From the NCBI GenBank assembly GCA_033819885.1, contig JAQYUZ010000022.1, positions 186,001 through 250,000 of the forward strand: a stretch of 64,000 bases of DNA, in the 5' to 3' direction. This document shows, in pieces, positions 22,311 through 33,549 of the stretch. The translations under genes were made by a program, and so were the position numbers. Origin of the DNA: Microbotryomycetes sp. JL201 (taxonomy: Eukaryota; Basidiomycota; Microbotryomycetes). Under the pieces are notes generated by a model. That model was not told where the DNA came from. It searched no databases and saw only the letters and a list, made by a program, of their open reading frames with translations. The first letter of the stretch is position 1, and each line of letters starts with the position of its first letter.

Positions 22311-23500
22311 ATGGCCGAGACGTCATTCAGGCAGAACCTGCAAGGCACGCCGCGCGACCTCTCTCCTTCGAGCTTGGGCTCTCCCATGGGCACACTCCAT
22401 CGCAGACCTCTGACTGTGCTTCTGCCGTCGTGCAGGGTTCGCATGGGCGCGGCCAGGCACCGTCACGGACGACTCACAGGCGGGCGCGAGCAGCTCTCCG
22501 TTCCAAAGGTTTTACTCGTCAATTTCGGGTGGCATCCCAGTCAGGTCAAGCGAACGCTCGAATGAGGAAGAAGCGTCAGTCTTGAAGCTCACGCGACGGT
22601 GACGTCGCTCATCAGGCTGAATGGTGCAAACCGTTCACACCTGCGCCTTGAGGCTGAGGCTTGCCCTTGATGTGCACAGGTACTTTGCCCTGTCGCGATG
22701 GGAGCGCTTCCTCGGCTTCTTGCTGTGCTGCGTAGGCGCCGCCGTCTGTTTCATGCTCGCCTTTTTCGTCGGCCTGCCTCTCCTGGCTATCAAACCCAGG
22801 AAATTTGCTGTAAGCTCCAGCTGTCGGCCGTCCACATTGGATCACAGCCTCGGACCGTTTCGTGCTTTTTGAGACTGATCGTCGCCAATCCTCGCAGGTT
22901 TCATTCTCAATGGGCAGCGTGAGTGATGCAGAGGATCACTCAACGCGCCAAACCACTGACTTGTCGTGTCGTCCAGATTCTATTCATGGTTGGGTAAGCA
23001 TAAAGTCTCGGCCACGCCACGCTTTGTTGCCACCGAGCTGACCGGAATTAAAAACAGATTTGCAATCCTTCAAGGCCCAGCCGCACATCTCAAGCACATT
23101 TTCACGGCAGAGCGACTACCGTTCACAGGTGCATACTTTGGCTCACTTGCAGGAACGCTCTATTTTGCCATTGGCGTGAGTTGTTGCCAGTATCAAACTG
23201 GCTACCGTGCGATGCAAAGACGCTGATTATAATCTCGGGACGGCAGCGACGGTCATACCTGCCTACGCTCGTGTTTGCGGCCGTTCAAGTTGTCGCACTC
23301 GTTGTCTACTTTGTTGCGTACTTTCCGTACGTGCGGATCTTGAATCCCTGTGCAAAATCCCCGGCTGACCTGCAGCACGTCTGTTCTCGCGCAGCGGAGG
23401 CTGGCAAACACTATCATTTGGTTCTCGAATGGCCATGAGGGGCGCTTCGTCGGTGAGTCGAAACCGCTGCCGGTGCCTGTATAGCTCGGATCCGTGCTGA
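22311..23500 (+). CDS. SFT2: Sft2/Got1-like vesicle transport protein
   Basis: Four-TM Golgi membrane protein that helps vesicles fuse with the Golgi. The start MAETSFRQNLQG leads to exons GFAWARPGTVTDD and FQRFYSSISGGIPVRSSE, then the core: YFALSRWERFLGFLLCCVGA, FMLAFFVGLPLLAIKPRKFA, ILFMVG, FAILQGPAAHLKHIFTAERL, PFTGAYFGSLAGTLYFAIG, LPTLVFAAVQVVALVVYFVA and YFPGGWQTLSFGSRMAMRG. GPxAHLKH, ERLPFT and YFPGG are diagnostic of Sft2. About seven short introns. The C-terminus is uncertain: reading through ends at 23500, while a GTGAGT donor after RGASS could lead to a short final exon near 23555. Confidence 0.9.
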
Positions 23501-23742
23501 TGAGTACGGACATGTGCTTGAAGATGATGCCAGTGTAATTTGTAGAATACTCAGCATGTCTTGTAAAGTTCGGAACTGATCACGTGACTTTTTGAGAGCC
23601 GTCTGGTCCGTGAAGCGCTTTGGAGACAAATCCGAGAAATGTCAAAGTGACTCTCAAGCTTTTGAATGGTGCTCATTGCTTGAGCTCACAATCGCGCTCT
23701 GCCTGGGCGCTCGCTTCCCCTCCGGACATTCTCATCCGAAGA

Positions 23743-24720
23743 ATGGGCCCGTGCCATGTCGTGCTCGTCCGAACTCCCGTGTCCCCCTTGTCATCTGACC
23801 CTTACGATCAACTGCTGTCTCATTCGACATCGCCCCTGATTGTACATCACGTTCCGATCCTGACGACGACGCTGTTGAACCTCGACCGCTTGCAAAGTAT
23901 CATCAACGACGAGACCTCTCACCCTCATGAAAAGTATCAAGGTGTCGTCATCACAAGTGCCAGAGCAGTCCAGGCTTGGCACAAAGCGGCTACAACGAGT
24001 CGACAGCTAGACTTGGACAACGGCGACGACTCTGTCGTCAGAGACGGTACATCGACGGACACGGCGGCAGATTGGTCGAATGTACCATTCTACGTCGTTG
24101 GAAACCCTTGCAAGGACGCTTTGCTTGCATTACCTGACGAAGCGAAATTCAAGCCTCGACCGGACAACGTACTCGGCGCAGACGAATCGGGCACGGGTGA
24201 AAAGCTGGCAAAGTTTATAGTGGAGAGAACAAGCAAAGAGACAGGTGTGGACGTGAGAACGAGACCGTTCTTGTGGTTGGTCGGTGACAAGAACAGAGAC
24301 ACGGTACCAGACATTCTCGCCAAAGCTGGATATCAAGCGGAGAGGTTACAAGTTTACGAGACAACGTTTTGTCAAGATTTTCAACAAGTGTTGGACGACG
24401 TCCTTGCCAGCGCATCAAAGTCTGTCCGGATAGACGAAACCGATGGGCTCGCCACAACGGTGTGGATCGCCTTGTTCTCTCCTTCAGGCGCCAAGCATTG
24501 CATACAGTGCCTCAGGAATTGTGGGTTGTTGCTCCCAGAGGCGAACGGTGGAGACAATTGCGTGAGGACACGACCGAGATTCAAGATTCGGTTGGCGGCA
24601 ATCGGGCCCGTTACACAGACGTACCTCGAGCAAGAGCAAGGGCTCGCAGTCGACGCTGTAGCGACAAAGCCTGAGCCTCAAAGCCTGATCGACGCAATCA
24701 CGCAAGTCGAGAAACAATAA
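23743..24720 (+). CDS. HEM4: Uroporphyrinogen-III synthase
   Basis: Catalyses cyclisation of hydroxymethylbilane to uroporphyrinogen III, the fourth step of heme synthesis, in the cytosol. Intronless here, about 325 residues. I chose MGPCHVVLVRTPVSPL at 23743 because the familiar N-terminal strand (VLVRTP) follows directly; the frame stays open upstream. Motifs: YQGVVITSARAVQAWHKA (the T-S-x-x-A-V segment), PFYVVGNPCKDALLAL, FLWLVGDKNRDTVPDILAKA with YQAERLQVYET, TVWIALFSPSGAKHCI and RLAAIGPVTQTYLEQEQGL (A-I-G-x-x-T). Two-domain layout as in the family. Confidence 0.92.
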   Translation: MGPCHVVLVRTPVSPLSSDPYDQLLSHSTSPLIVHHVPILTTTLLNLDRLQSIINDETSHPHEKYQGVVITSARAVQAWHKAATTSRQLDLDNGDDSVVRDGTSTDTAADWSNVPFYVVGNPCKDALLALPDEAKFKPRPDNVLGADESGTGEKLAKFIVERTSKETGVDVRTRPFLWLVGDKNRDTVPDILAKAGYQAERLQVYETTFCQDFQQVLDDVLASASKSVRIDETDGLATTVWIALFSPSGAKHCIQCLRNCGLLLPEANGGDNCVRTRPRFKIRLAAIGPVTQTYLEQEQGLAVDAVATKPEPQSLIDAITQVEKQ

Positions 24721-25047
24721 AGTGATCTCGATGGGCTCTGAAGATCTCCAAAAGGACACGCGATAGCTTTTGTAAACAACATTGTTGCAACCACCACCAG
24801 CGGTGCCATCATGGCACATTCAACGTATCTTTCTTATATTCATTTTGTCTCATCCTTCTTCTTTATTCCATCATCTTGCTTGGCGGAAGGTTCTTCTTTG
24901 CCTCGGTCACATCCCACCGCTTCCTTGATCTTTTCCTTTCCAGCTGTTAGATACACAGGTCAGAAGACAGTCAGCACGGATGTTGTGGACTGAATCGTAG
25001 ATGATCAGAGGAAGAGGGGGCTAAGAGCGCACCTCTCTAGCCTTGTT
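24721..25047. other. Convergent 3' flanks of HEM4 and MDJ1
   Basis: About 330 bp, T-rich around 24820-24900 on the plus strand; no gene, repeat or RNA structure identified. Confidence 0.5.
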
Positions 25048-27117
25048 TCAAGGTTTTGGCTTGAACCAGCCAGACACACCTTTCCAAACGTCACCCAAGA
25101 AGGAGTGGTCGTCACCGTCGTGGGTGGTTTTCCCTGTCGCCGCGTCCGCTTCGGCACGAGGAGCCGCCGCTGCCGATGCTGATTCACCAGGACCGGCCCT
25201 TGGCTCACTTTTGCCAGAATCAGCCGGCTTCGTCGAGGCCTTGCTGTACTTTGGTGTCGGCTTCTTGAATGGATCGCCTTCCATTGTTGACCACCATTTA
25301 TTGGCGCCTGTCGAATCGTCTCTCGGCGGCGGTGCCGACTGCGACTCAAAACCAGGCGAGGACGATGCTTGAGAGGGCGGCTCAGACGATTGCGGTGGCG
25401 GAGAAGGCGGAGGATTCGGTGGGGTGGTAGACATGGACGATGAAGAAAACGCTGTGGAGCCCGGCACTTCTGTCTCTTGCACAAATTGCTCGAGAATTCG
25501 TCTTTGTGCCGGCGTCAATGCCCTGTAATCAAGGCGTAAGACAACGAGGAACGCTCGACAAAGATCGAAGTCATGACACACCTCGGCATATTGATGTTGA
25601 ATCTAACAATGAGATCACCAAATTCGTTCTTGTACAACTTTTTGATGCCCCGTCCTCGCAGCACAAGTTCTTCTCCAGGTTGCGTCCCGCCTGGCACTTT
25701 GACCTCGACGTCGCGGTCGAGCGTCGCAACTCGTGCCCGTCCTCCGAGAATGGCAGTATAGAACGGAACAGACACATTCTGATACAGATTTGTGCCTTGC
25801 CTAGTGAAAGTCTTTGATGGAGCAACGTTGACCCTGACGTACAAGTCGCCAGTTCGACCTTTACCGCCAATTGGCGCATCTCCTTCACCGTCGATCCTGA
25901 TCTTCATGCCCTCGTCGACGCCGGCCGGGATCTGAACCTGGACCTGCTTGCGTTCCCTGACGCGGCCGACGCCACTGCATGAGCCACAGTTGGATCCCTC
26001 GGGTACGACGGTACCACTTCCGCCACAAGCGTTGCATGTTGACGCCATTTGGAATCCGCTTTGGATCGTAAACGTGCGCGTGCCCGAACCGCCACAGACG
26101 CGGCAAGACGACTTTTTTGCTCCTTCCTTCAGACCGGAACCTTTGCACGTCTTGCATTCAACCACCGGTGATATGTTCACGGTGCGTGTGGTGCCCTTGG
26201 CGGCTTCGTGGAACGGCAGCGTGACGGAAATTTCAATGTTGTCGCCTACGTGGAAAGCTTGTCCCGGCCTTGCAGTGCCTGCACGCGCGCCGCCTCCGAA
26301 GGCTCCGAACAAGGATTCAAAAATGTCTGCTCCCGATGCACCTCCTGGTCCGCCGCCTCCGAAAAAGTCGCCAAAGCCGGCGCCACCGAACGAGGACGAA
26401 GCGCGCTGATAGGCGTCAGAGTCGAACCCTTGCTGTGTTGATGCGGGGCCAAACCTGTCCCAGTCTGATCTCTTCTTGTCATCTGACAAAATCTGCATAT
26501 GTGGGTGCATTTGCACGATGTCAGCGGTCGAAAACGATATCAAGAAATTGGCTGTCGCGCGACGCACGTCGTATGCTTCCTGAATCTCGACAAATTTCTC
26601 TTTTGCGCCCTTGTCCTTGTTCGAATCTGGGTGATACTTTTTGGCAAGCTGCAGACGACGTTGGTGGCGTGTGCAGCACGTGAGCGGAAGCGCTCGGAAC
26701 CGGATCGAACGAAACACTTGCCTGATAATACGCGCGCTTGATCTCGGAAGTGGAGGCTTCCTTGTTGACTCCGAGTGTGCCGTAAGGGTCTTTGACGGCA
26801 GCCAAGCGTGCGCTCGAGTGAAACGATCGTCGGGCGGTTTTCTTTGGTCGAGGACGAGCAGTTGCTGGTTAGCGCTCACGTCGTTGGACAAGCTGGGCAG
26901 GCCCATTCAAACCCATGCTAGGACTCACATGTTGGTGCACTTGCGAAGTGCCACGTTGTGTGTGTCGCGGATCGCGTGCAATGACGTTTGGCGACGGCGG
27001 TCTGCTCACGCGAGCGGAGGATGCCCACGTGCGCCGCTGGCATGCACACAGCAGCCTTTGCTGAGCAGAGGTGCCGAGCAGCGCCGTGAGCGGGTTTGCT
27101 CGGGCGAGTCGTGTCAT
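25048..27117 (-). CDS. MDJ1: Mitochondrial type I DnaJ chaperone (Mdj1)
   Basis: Hsp40 partner of mitochondrial Hsp70. The first exon, MTRLARANPLTALLGTSAQQ with Arg-rich continuation RTWASSAR, looks like a mitochondrial presequence; the next exon continues RRSFHSSARLAAVKDPYGTL. The J domain spans an intron (LAKKYHPDSNKDKGAKEKF, with HPD). A Gly/Phe-rich region (FGGAGFGDFFGG) follows, then four CxxCxGxG zinc motifs (CKTCKGSG, CRVCGGSG, CNACGGSG, CGSCSGVG), the C-terminal peptide-binding domains (VGDNIEISVTLPFHEAAKG; GDLYVRVNVAPS), and an unusual Pro/Ser-rich tail of about 130 residues ending VSGWFKPKP. It shares a 269-bp divergent promoter with DDI1. Confidence 0.93.
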
Positions 27118-27386
27118 GTGACTTGTGACAAAGAGAGTGAGCGACCTGGGACGGACCGGGCTACGGACCGCCAGCATTGCACAAGGTGCATAAACCGCCC
27201 AGAGAGATCATAGAAAGAGGTATCATGCAAATTGTGGTGCACATCCATCGAACTGATTCGAAACATGTCTATATTAGAGAACGCGCTCGTGCCTCTCTTT
27301 GTTTCACTCACCAACTCTGATCAGTCGTGTTACGCTCGTTCGCCCAATTTGTTCATTCCGAATAAAGACCACTGTTTTGCCTGGCA

Positions 27387-29269
27387 ATGCGTGTCACGAT
27401 TGCGACCGAGGACGGTCAGACATTCGTCATCGACGTCGACCCATCCATGGAACTAGAGAACGTTCACGCACTGCTCGAGGCCGATGTAGGTCATCAGATG
27501 CTTGTACATGACCCTACATGTGTCCACGCTCGTACTCACCTCGAGCTCGCGCACTCTCCTTGATCAGACCGGCATCAGCACGAGCGATCAACTCTTGTTC
27601 AGTTCGGGCAGACAACTGACGGGCAAGTCAGAGACGTTCGAGGCAAGTGTGAACTGCATGGCGCATCATCTCGCATCGTCATCGAGCGCGGGGCCGCGTC
27701 ACCTCTCGTATCGTTCTAGAATCATCTCATCTGATGCGCTCGGGCCCCTCTGCAGACCCTTGGAGTACAACAAGACGACGTATTGCTGCTGAGAAGTAGC
27801 TCAGCACCGGCAGCATCAACATCTGTCGCAGGAAGGTACACTTTTGCATCACGGTTGCCTCGTCACTTGCAAAGCTGACGACGGCATTACCACACGCTTC
27901 GCCACCGCACCTAGAGACGTCAACGCAGAGTCGGAAACCATGCGCAGGCAACTGCTCGGCAACCCTCAACTCATGAATCAACTCCGACAAGCTCAGCCAG
28001 ACTTGGCAGAAGCAGCACAAAATGATCCGGCAAGGTTTCGCGAGCTGCTCGCAAACTTTAGCGCGATGCAACAATCGGCCCGGTTGCAGCGGCAGCAGGA
28101 ACTTGAGTTGCTGAACGCAGACCCATACGATGTAGAGGCTCAGCGCAAGATTGAAGAAGCCATCAGGCACGAACGCGTACTCGAAAACATGGAGTCGGCC
28201 ATGGAAAACATGCCAGAAGCGTGAGCAGTCTCGTGGCGCTGACCGCAGCGCGAATCCTCTAACTCTGGACGGAGAAACAATTCGCCAGGTTTGGGAGCGT
28301 GCACATGTTGTACGTCAATATGGAAGTCAACGGCCAAAAAGTCAAGGCGTTCGTCGATTCCGGAGCGCAAGCAACGATCAGTGAGCCGATCGTGCGCCAC
28401 CGTCATCCTTACTTGTTTCGCTCAGCATCGACATTGCATACAGTGTCACCCGACTGTGCAGAACGATGTGGTATCATGCGCCTACTGGACACCCGGTTCG
28501 CAGGCATGGCTCGCGGCGTTGGCACGGCAAGAATACTGGGCAGGGTGCACAGTGCACAGATTAAAATGGGCGAGGATTTGTTCTTGCAGTGCAGCTTCAC
28601 AATCATGGAGGTCAGCCCAAGCCCTGGTCTCTCAGGTTCGGAATAAGCAGATTGCTTAATCGCGATTTGCAGGGTCGAGACGTCGAATTACTGTTCGGTT
28701 TAGACATGCTCAAGCGACATCAAGCCATCATCGACCTCTCTCAGGATGCGCTGATCATACAAGGCCGACACATCCGGTTTCTTGCCGAGCATGAGATTCC
28801 AAAGTTCGGAACAGACGAGCCGCTCGAGTTTGATAGGCAAGTTCTTGAAGTTCTTGTAGAGCGCAATCCTTGCAACTGACTGCGAATGAACGATTGCAGC
28901 CAAGGCAATCCGATCATCTCTGGTTCTCGGCCAGCTGCTTCGACTCAAGCATCATCCTCATCAGCTGCGCCAGCAGGAGCACCATCGACGTTTCCTGGTT
29001 CGGGCCAAGCTCTCGGTTCATCAGCTTTGTCTTCGTCCTCCCGTCAACCAACAAGACCACCTCAAGCACCAGCACAGTCAGCGAGCAGATCTTTGTCGTC
29101 CATGACATCGACGGCAGCAGGAGCATCGTCTGGTTCTCATCATCCCGACAGTTCGATCGAAAACCTGGTCGCATTGGGCGTGAGCAGGTCAGAAGCTATC
29201 AAATTGTTGGACGCGACCAACGGAAACGTTGAAATGGCCGCCAGCTTGTTGTTTTCGTCTCAATTTTAA
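27387..29269 (+). CDS. DDI1: Ddi1 proteasomal shuttle and aspartyl protease
   Basis: Ddi1 is a host ubiquitin receptor with an active retropepsin-like fold that cleaves heavily ubiquitinated proteins. Domains in order: N-terminal ubiquitin-like fold ([20 protein letters not shown]); the helical/HDD region ([36 protein letters not shown]); the protease domain with [10 protein letters not shown] (catalytic D-S-G-A), [20 protein letters not shown] and [20 protein letters not shown]; a Ser/Ala/Pro-rich linker; and a C-terminal UBA domain ([20 protein letters not shown]) ending at 29269. About seven introns. The protease is a normal part of this cellular gene, not a viral relic. Confidence 0.94.
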
Positions 29270-29461
29270 AGACGAACAAGGTTCGTAGGAATGGACTTTG
29301 GACTGAATCTCCCCTCTGTTGCAAAAAAAAAACTTTTCTTGCTTCTTTTGGTCCGCGGTCACCGTTTTGGGGAGAAGGGGAACTGCATGTGTTTCTATTG
29401 CACTGCACTGCACCACACTACACTTGGGAACCCGACGACTCGGCAAGGGCCAAGCAAAGCC

Positions 29462-31661
29462 TTAGAACACGCCGGCAGCCTTCAACAGGTCGTTGCCGTA
29501 CCGTGACTGGATATAGACGGCCAAAATCAACACCAGAATAGTCAACAACAATGTCGTCAACGCTCCTCGTCCAGCTTTTAACAATGAAACAAGTCGGAGT
29601 CACCATCAGCTCGTTTCTGTTGGCTACTGTTATTGGAAGCCATGACTGACCTCGCTGATCTTTCGGAGGCACCTCAATGATACGAACAGTATTGTCTGCC
29701 GATCCGGACACGACGAGGGTGCCTGCCGGGTTAAACTTGATGGCCGTGACCGGGAACTCGTGTGCGTGAAGAACTGTCATGATGGGCTAGAACGTTATTT
29801 TTTTCAGTACGTGAATTGTGGCCCGCAATGTCACTTTAGCTAGAATGTCCTTACCCGCAGAGTGGTGGCGTCGAGGATGCCGACGCTCAGATCTGACGAG
29901 CCGTACGCCAATAAAGATCCGTCGTCACTGTCCAAACAAACGCAAGTCCGGCCCCCATCAGTACGCGGAAGAAAGCGGTATACGAAAGCAAAACTTGCCT
30001 AACGTCAAACGCCGTCACAGGTTTTTGACTGACTGTTCTCGTCTTGACCAACTTCCAAGTTTTAGTGTCCCACATGCTCACGAATGATTTTTTGTCGCCT
30101 GCTGCAGGTTTGCGGGTTCGAACAGCAGGTGCGGCGTTGACGATCGTATAGATAAGAGACTTTGTCGGACCTCGACCGAATCTTTTGAATGCGCAGGGAC
30201 AGGTGAACGAATAGTCAGTCTCTGTCACGACTTGGTGCAGGGTTTTGAAAACCGCTCACTTTGCAGCTCGGAATGTACAGTTGAGCGACGCTTTCAGAAC
30301 TGGTCTCTCGATGACTTGAACTGTTTCGAGAGGTTGTCCTTCGATCGGGGCTTTCGTTGGCCAGGCGCAGAGTTTATCAGACGATGTGCCAATAAGCTAC
30401 GATGCAGAGAGAGGTCAACTGGCTTGGACGATATTCGCACCGAGTGCATCATGCCCTTACGAGGTCACCCGTGTCGTCGAAATCGAGGTCGAACAGCTCT
30501 TTGCCTTCATACTCGATCGAGGGGTACACGTCCGTCAATTCTGGAAACTTGTGCAGAGACATTTGAGAGTCTGTTGATCCGATGGCGAGCAATGTCGGGG
30601 ACGTTCTGCTGAACGCGGTGACTTTCTGCCAGAACAAGGAAAGAAACAGTCGATGCAGTAAGGAATTGTAAGGGCATGAAAGGCAGTGCTTGCGAGCATG
30701 CCAAAGCTGCACCCACTTGGTACTGGTCCTCGTCCGCAGACTTTAGAGTTTGCTTTGCGTTTTCGAACTTGATGCTGCGTCACGAGCACGACGGGTTTGA
30801 TTCGATCCTGCTCTGCCAGAATTTGAACGAATCTCTGGACTCACGCGGTGCCATCGTACGAAAACACGCGCAAGTTTTCGTTTTTGCCTTGTTTCAGTGT
30901 CGCTGTGCTCGAATTTATGCCTGCGACGATCGCCTTTGCCTGTGTGGCCGGGTCGCAGGTGGCTGTTGGTCGATTTGGTGTCGCGCGCGAAATTGCAGAC
31001 GAGAGGCACTGACCTGAGGCAAGATGGCGATTGTCATGGGAGCGTCTTCATCTTTTGAGAGTTCGTGCTCGTATTCGAGCGTAAAGGTGCGCTGTGCCGT
31101 CTCGATCGAGTACATGGACTGGGCAGGTTCCGTCATAGTCAGCCTTTCCAGCCTTTCCAGCCTTTCGGGAGGGTGAGTGTGCGACCTGGTGCTTGGCACA
31201 GCTCGGCTCGATCCGTATAGGCTCGAGCTCGACATGTGTGTTATATGAGGGGTGATTGGACTGACCAGCCTGTTTTTGACGCCTGTGCGTGAGCTGCCGC
31301 CGCCGCCTGCGAGCACGATCGTCTTGTCGTCTGTGAATCCGATCGCGTACACTGTTGGGAGCGAGCAGATGTAATGTTGAGGTGTTGGGTGATTGTGCAC
31401 ATGTTACGGACAGCGTCGGGAGGTCAGGCGAGCGAGCGAATGAGCCACATGCGGGATGTCACGTGCCGGGCGAGGCAGATGTTCGAGGAGGCAAATGATG
31501 ATGAGCAGGTCGTGAGAGGGAGGCGTTAGCAGACATGACTTGGCGAGACACATGGCAAGGGTTGGCTGACCTGGGAAGGCTACGTCGAGCGACCAGTGTT
31601 GCTTTGCACCGCCGTTGCTCGGCAGCGCGCTCGTCAGCTGCTTGGCACTCTCCTTTGGCAT
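29462..31661 (-). CDS. SEC12: Sec12/PREB-type Sar1 guanine-nucleotide exchange factor
   Basis: ER membrane WD40 protein that loads Sar1 with GTP to start COPII coat assembly. The first exon MPKESAKQLTSALPSNG joins across an intron of about 220 nt (31350-31571) to VYAIGFTDDKTIVLAGGGGS and SRTGVKNRL, the conserved Sec12 segment. WD blades follow: YEHELSKDEDAPMTIAILPQ, LLAIGSTDSQMSLHKFPELT, ELFDLDFDDTGDLV, KSFVSMWDTKTWKLVKTRTV, AHEFPVTAIKFNPAGTLVVS and GSADNTVRIIEVPP. A single TM helix near the C-terminus (ALTTLLLTILVLILAVYI) leaves a short luminal tail. About eight introns. It is divergent from the RING-CH gene with only 83 bp between starts. Confidence 0.88.
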
Positions 31662-31744
31662 CCTCTTCAGTTTGCTTTCAGCGTCGCGAATAGTCTGAGA
31701 AGGGTAGGAACCGAAAGCCTGTCAAAGCCCGGGCCTCTCGCGCC

Positions 31745-33424
31745 TTGGCTCCTGACCACTCGACCATGAGCGCACACCCGCCACCGGCCTATGCCGCCGT
31801 CACAGCAGCTTCAGCGTCAGCTAGGTCCACAGCGTCTCCTTCGTCCGGTGCAGAACGGGGCCAGCATGACGCGAGCGCAGCAGCAGCAGCAGGACCCGCA
31901 CCTGCTCTGACGCGCCGGCAGCAGCGTCAAACGCAGCATCAAGCACGCCCTCGCGACGTCAACGACGTCTCCGACAAGCAGTGCTGGGTGTGCTATGCGA
32001 CCGAGGACGAGGACAGGCAGGCGGGCGACAGCCGGCGCGAGTGGGTACACGCGTGCGAGTGCACACTCGTCGCTCACTCGGACTGCCTTCTCGCTTGGTA
32101 CGCTACAGACGTCGCCAACAAGCAGCAGCAGCCCTGCTGTCCGGTCTGCATGACCCCCTACAAAGTCCACGAGCGCCACTCGAACGCACTCCGCACCTAC
32201 AAGCGATGGGTCAGACGCTGGGACAAGCTCAGCACCGCAATCGCAGCCGCAGGTATCGTCGGCGGCTGCCACCTCGTCTTGTCCGCATACGGCGCGTTTG
32301 CCATCAGAGCCTTTGCCGGGCCAGACGTCGCACGCGCCCTCTTGTCACGCCACGACGACAAGCTGCCCTTGCGCTACTGGCTCAACTTGCCCTTGATCCC
32401 CCTCACTCTCGTACTCAGCCGAACGACACTCATCGACTCGCTTTTGCCGTTCGGACCGCTCGCGCTCGTCTTGTCATCAAACCCAGCCCACACAGACACG
32501 CTAGGCCTTGCCAACTTGTCATTCTCCTACCCACCTTCACCGACGCTCACATTGTGCCTGCTGCCATGGTTCAGGGTCGCTTACCTGAAATTACGCCACC
32601 GCGTATTCGACGCCGTTCTCGGCAAACGCACCAGGCTAGAAGGACTCGCCGGCTTGATGGACACGGTCAGAGCAGCAGACGAAGGGGAATTTGAAGCCGG
32701 CGTTGGACCGGGCAGGTTCGAGGTCGTTGCCGAAGTGGAAGTCGAAGAGCGAGTTATTGACGATGGCGACGACGCACAAAACCAAAGAGCGGACGACGGC
32801 GAGGGGCATCAGCATCTACAACCAGAGGTGCAAGGCCAGCAGCCCAACGCCGTCGTCAACAACCGCTTGCGGGTTGGTCTCTCGAGGTTGACGTCGCTCG
32901 TCGTCGGAGCACTCTTATTTCCAGCCACATGCTCCATCGCCGGTTCTGCTTTGTTTTTCTTGGCATCCCGTCAAGCGAACCGTCCGCGTCCATCACTGCC
33001 AATCGCGCTCTTGCGCAAGCTCCTCGGCGTACAAGCCATCATTGCAGCGCGCGCGGCAGGTGTCGCCGTCGGACAAGCGACCCCTTCCCTGACAGGCACA
33101 TTCACCAACTACATCAAGCTCATTCTCGCACCCAAAGCTTTCCCTTCTCGCCCTGTGTCACCCCTCGTCGACCCAGTCTGGGTACGCAACGCGATCGGCG
33201 GCGCCATCGTCTTGCTCTTGCGCGACGCCGTCGAATTGGGTGCAGGCGTGCTCGAGCTGCAACGCAAGGCTAGTCGGTCAATCGTCGGTCGTGCGTTTTC
33301 GGACGAACTCGATTTGGGTCCTGGACGAACGGATGACGTGGACCGACAAACTCGTGACAGCGGAGCATCGAGCGGTGGCGTCAACGATCAAGGCCGCCGC
33401 GCCATCGTTCACAATTTGTTGTAG
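31745..33424 (+). CDS. Membrane RING-CH (MARCH-type) E3 ubiquitin ligase
   Basis: Intronless, 559 residues from 31745 (an in-frame ATG at 31766 is also possible). After an Ala/Ser-rich N-terminus, a RINGv/RING-CH C4HC3 domain occupies about residues 79-140: CWVC, then HACECTLVAHSDCLLAWY, then CCPVC. Several hydrophobic segments follow (AGIVGGCHLVLSAYGAFAI; NLPLIPLTLVL; a pair near 32880-32960 and more near 33040-33230), so it is multi-pass, as in fungal Ssm4/MARCH-like ligases involved in membrane protein turnover. A charged loop (VEEREVIDDGDD-like, about 32700-32860) separates the TM clusters. Substrates unknown. Confidence 0.87.
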   Translation: MAPDHSTMSAHPPPAYAAVTAASASARSTASPSSGAERGQHDASAAAAAGPAPALTRRQQRQTQHQARPRDVNDVSDKQCWVCYATEDEDRQAGDSRREWVHACECTLVAHSDCLLAWYATDVANKQQQPCCPVCMTPYKVHERHSNALRTYKRWVRRWDKLSTAIAAAGIVGGCHLVLSAYGAFAIRAFAGPDVARALLSRHDDKLPLRYWLNLPLIPLTLVLSRTTLIDSLLPFGPLALVLSSNPAHTDTLGLANLSFSYPPSPTLTLCLLPWFRVAYLKLRHRVFDAVLGKRTRLEGLAGLMDTVRAADEGEFEAGVGPGRFEVVAEVEVEERVIDDGDDAQNQRADDGEGHQHLQPEVQGQQPNAVVNNRLRVGLSRLTSLVVGALLFPATCSIAGSALFFLASRQANRPRPSLPIALLRKLLGVQAIIAARAAGVAVGQATPSLTGTFTNYIKLILAPKAFPSRPVSPLVDPVWVRNAIGGAIVLLLRDAVELGAGVLELQRKASRSIVGRAFSDELDLGPGRTDDVDRQTRDSGASSGGVNDQGRRAIVHNLL

Positions 33425-33549
33425 TTTCCGCAGATTGTACTTTTTTATCTCTCTTGTTGTTACAAATTTTGTTTTTTCCTTAGCTTCTTGTAAAACTAGT
33501 TCTAATTCGTTCATCTAGTTCAGGACGTCTATGGTAACTGTCGAGCCCA

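Noticed and set aside
28320-28760. Retropepsin-like protease domain as a viral relic
   Set aside because: It is flanked by ubiquitin-like, HDD and UBA regions in the order of the cellular gene DDI1, with introns; it is a host gene.
31817-32272. Cys-rich minus-strand ORF
   Set aside because: Antisense of the RING-CH domain; Cys codons arise from the Ala/Gln-rich plus strand.
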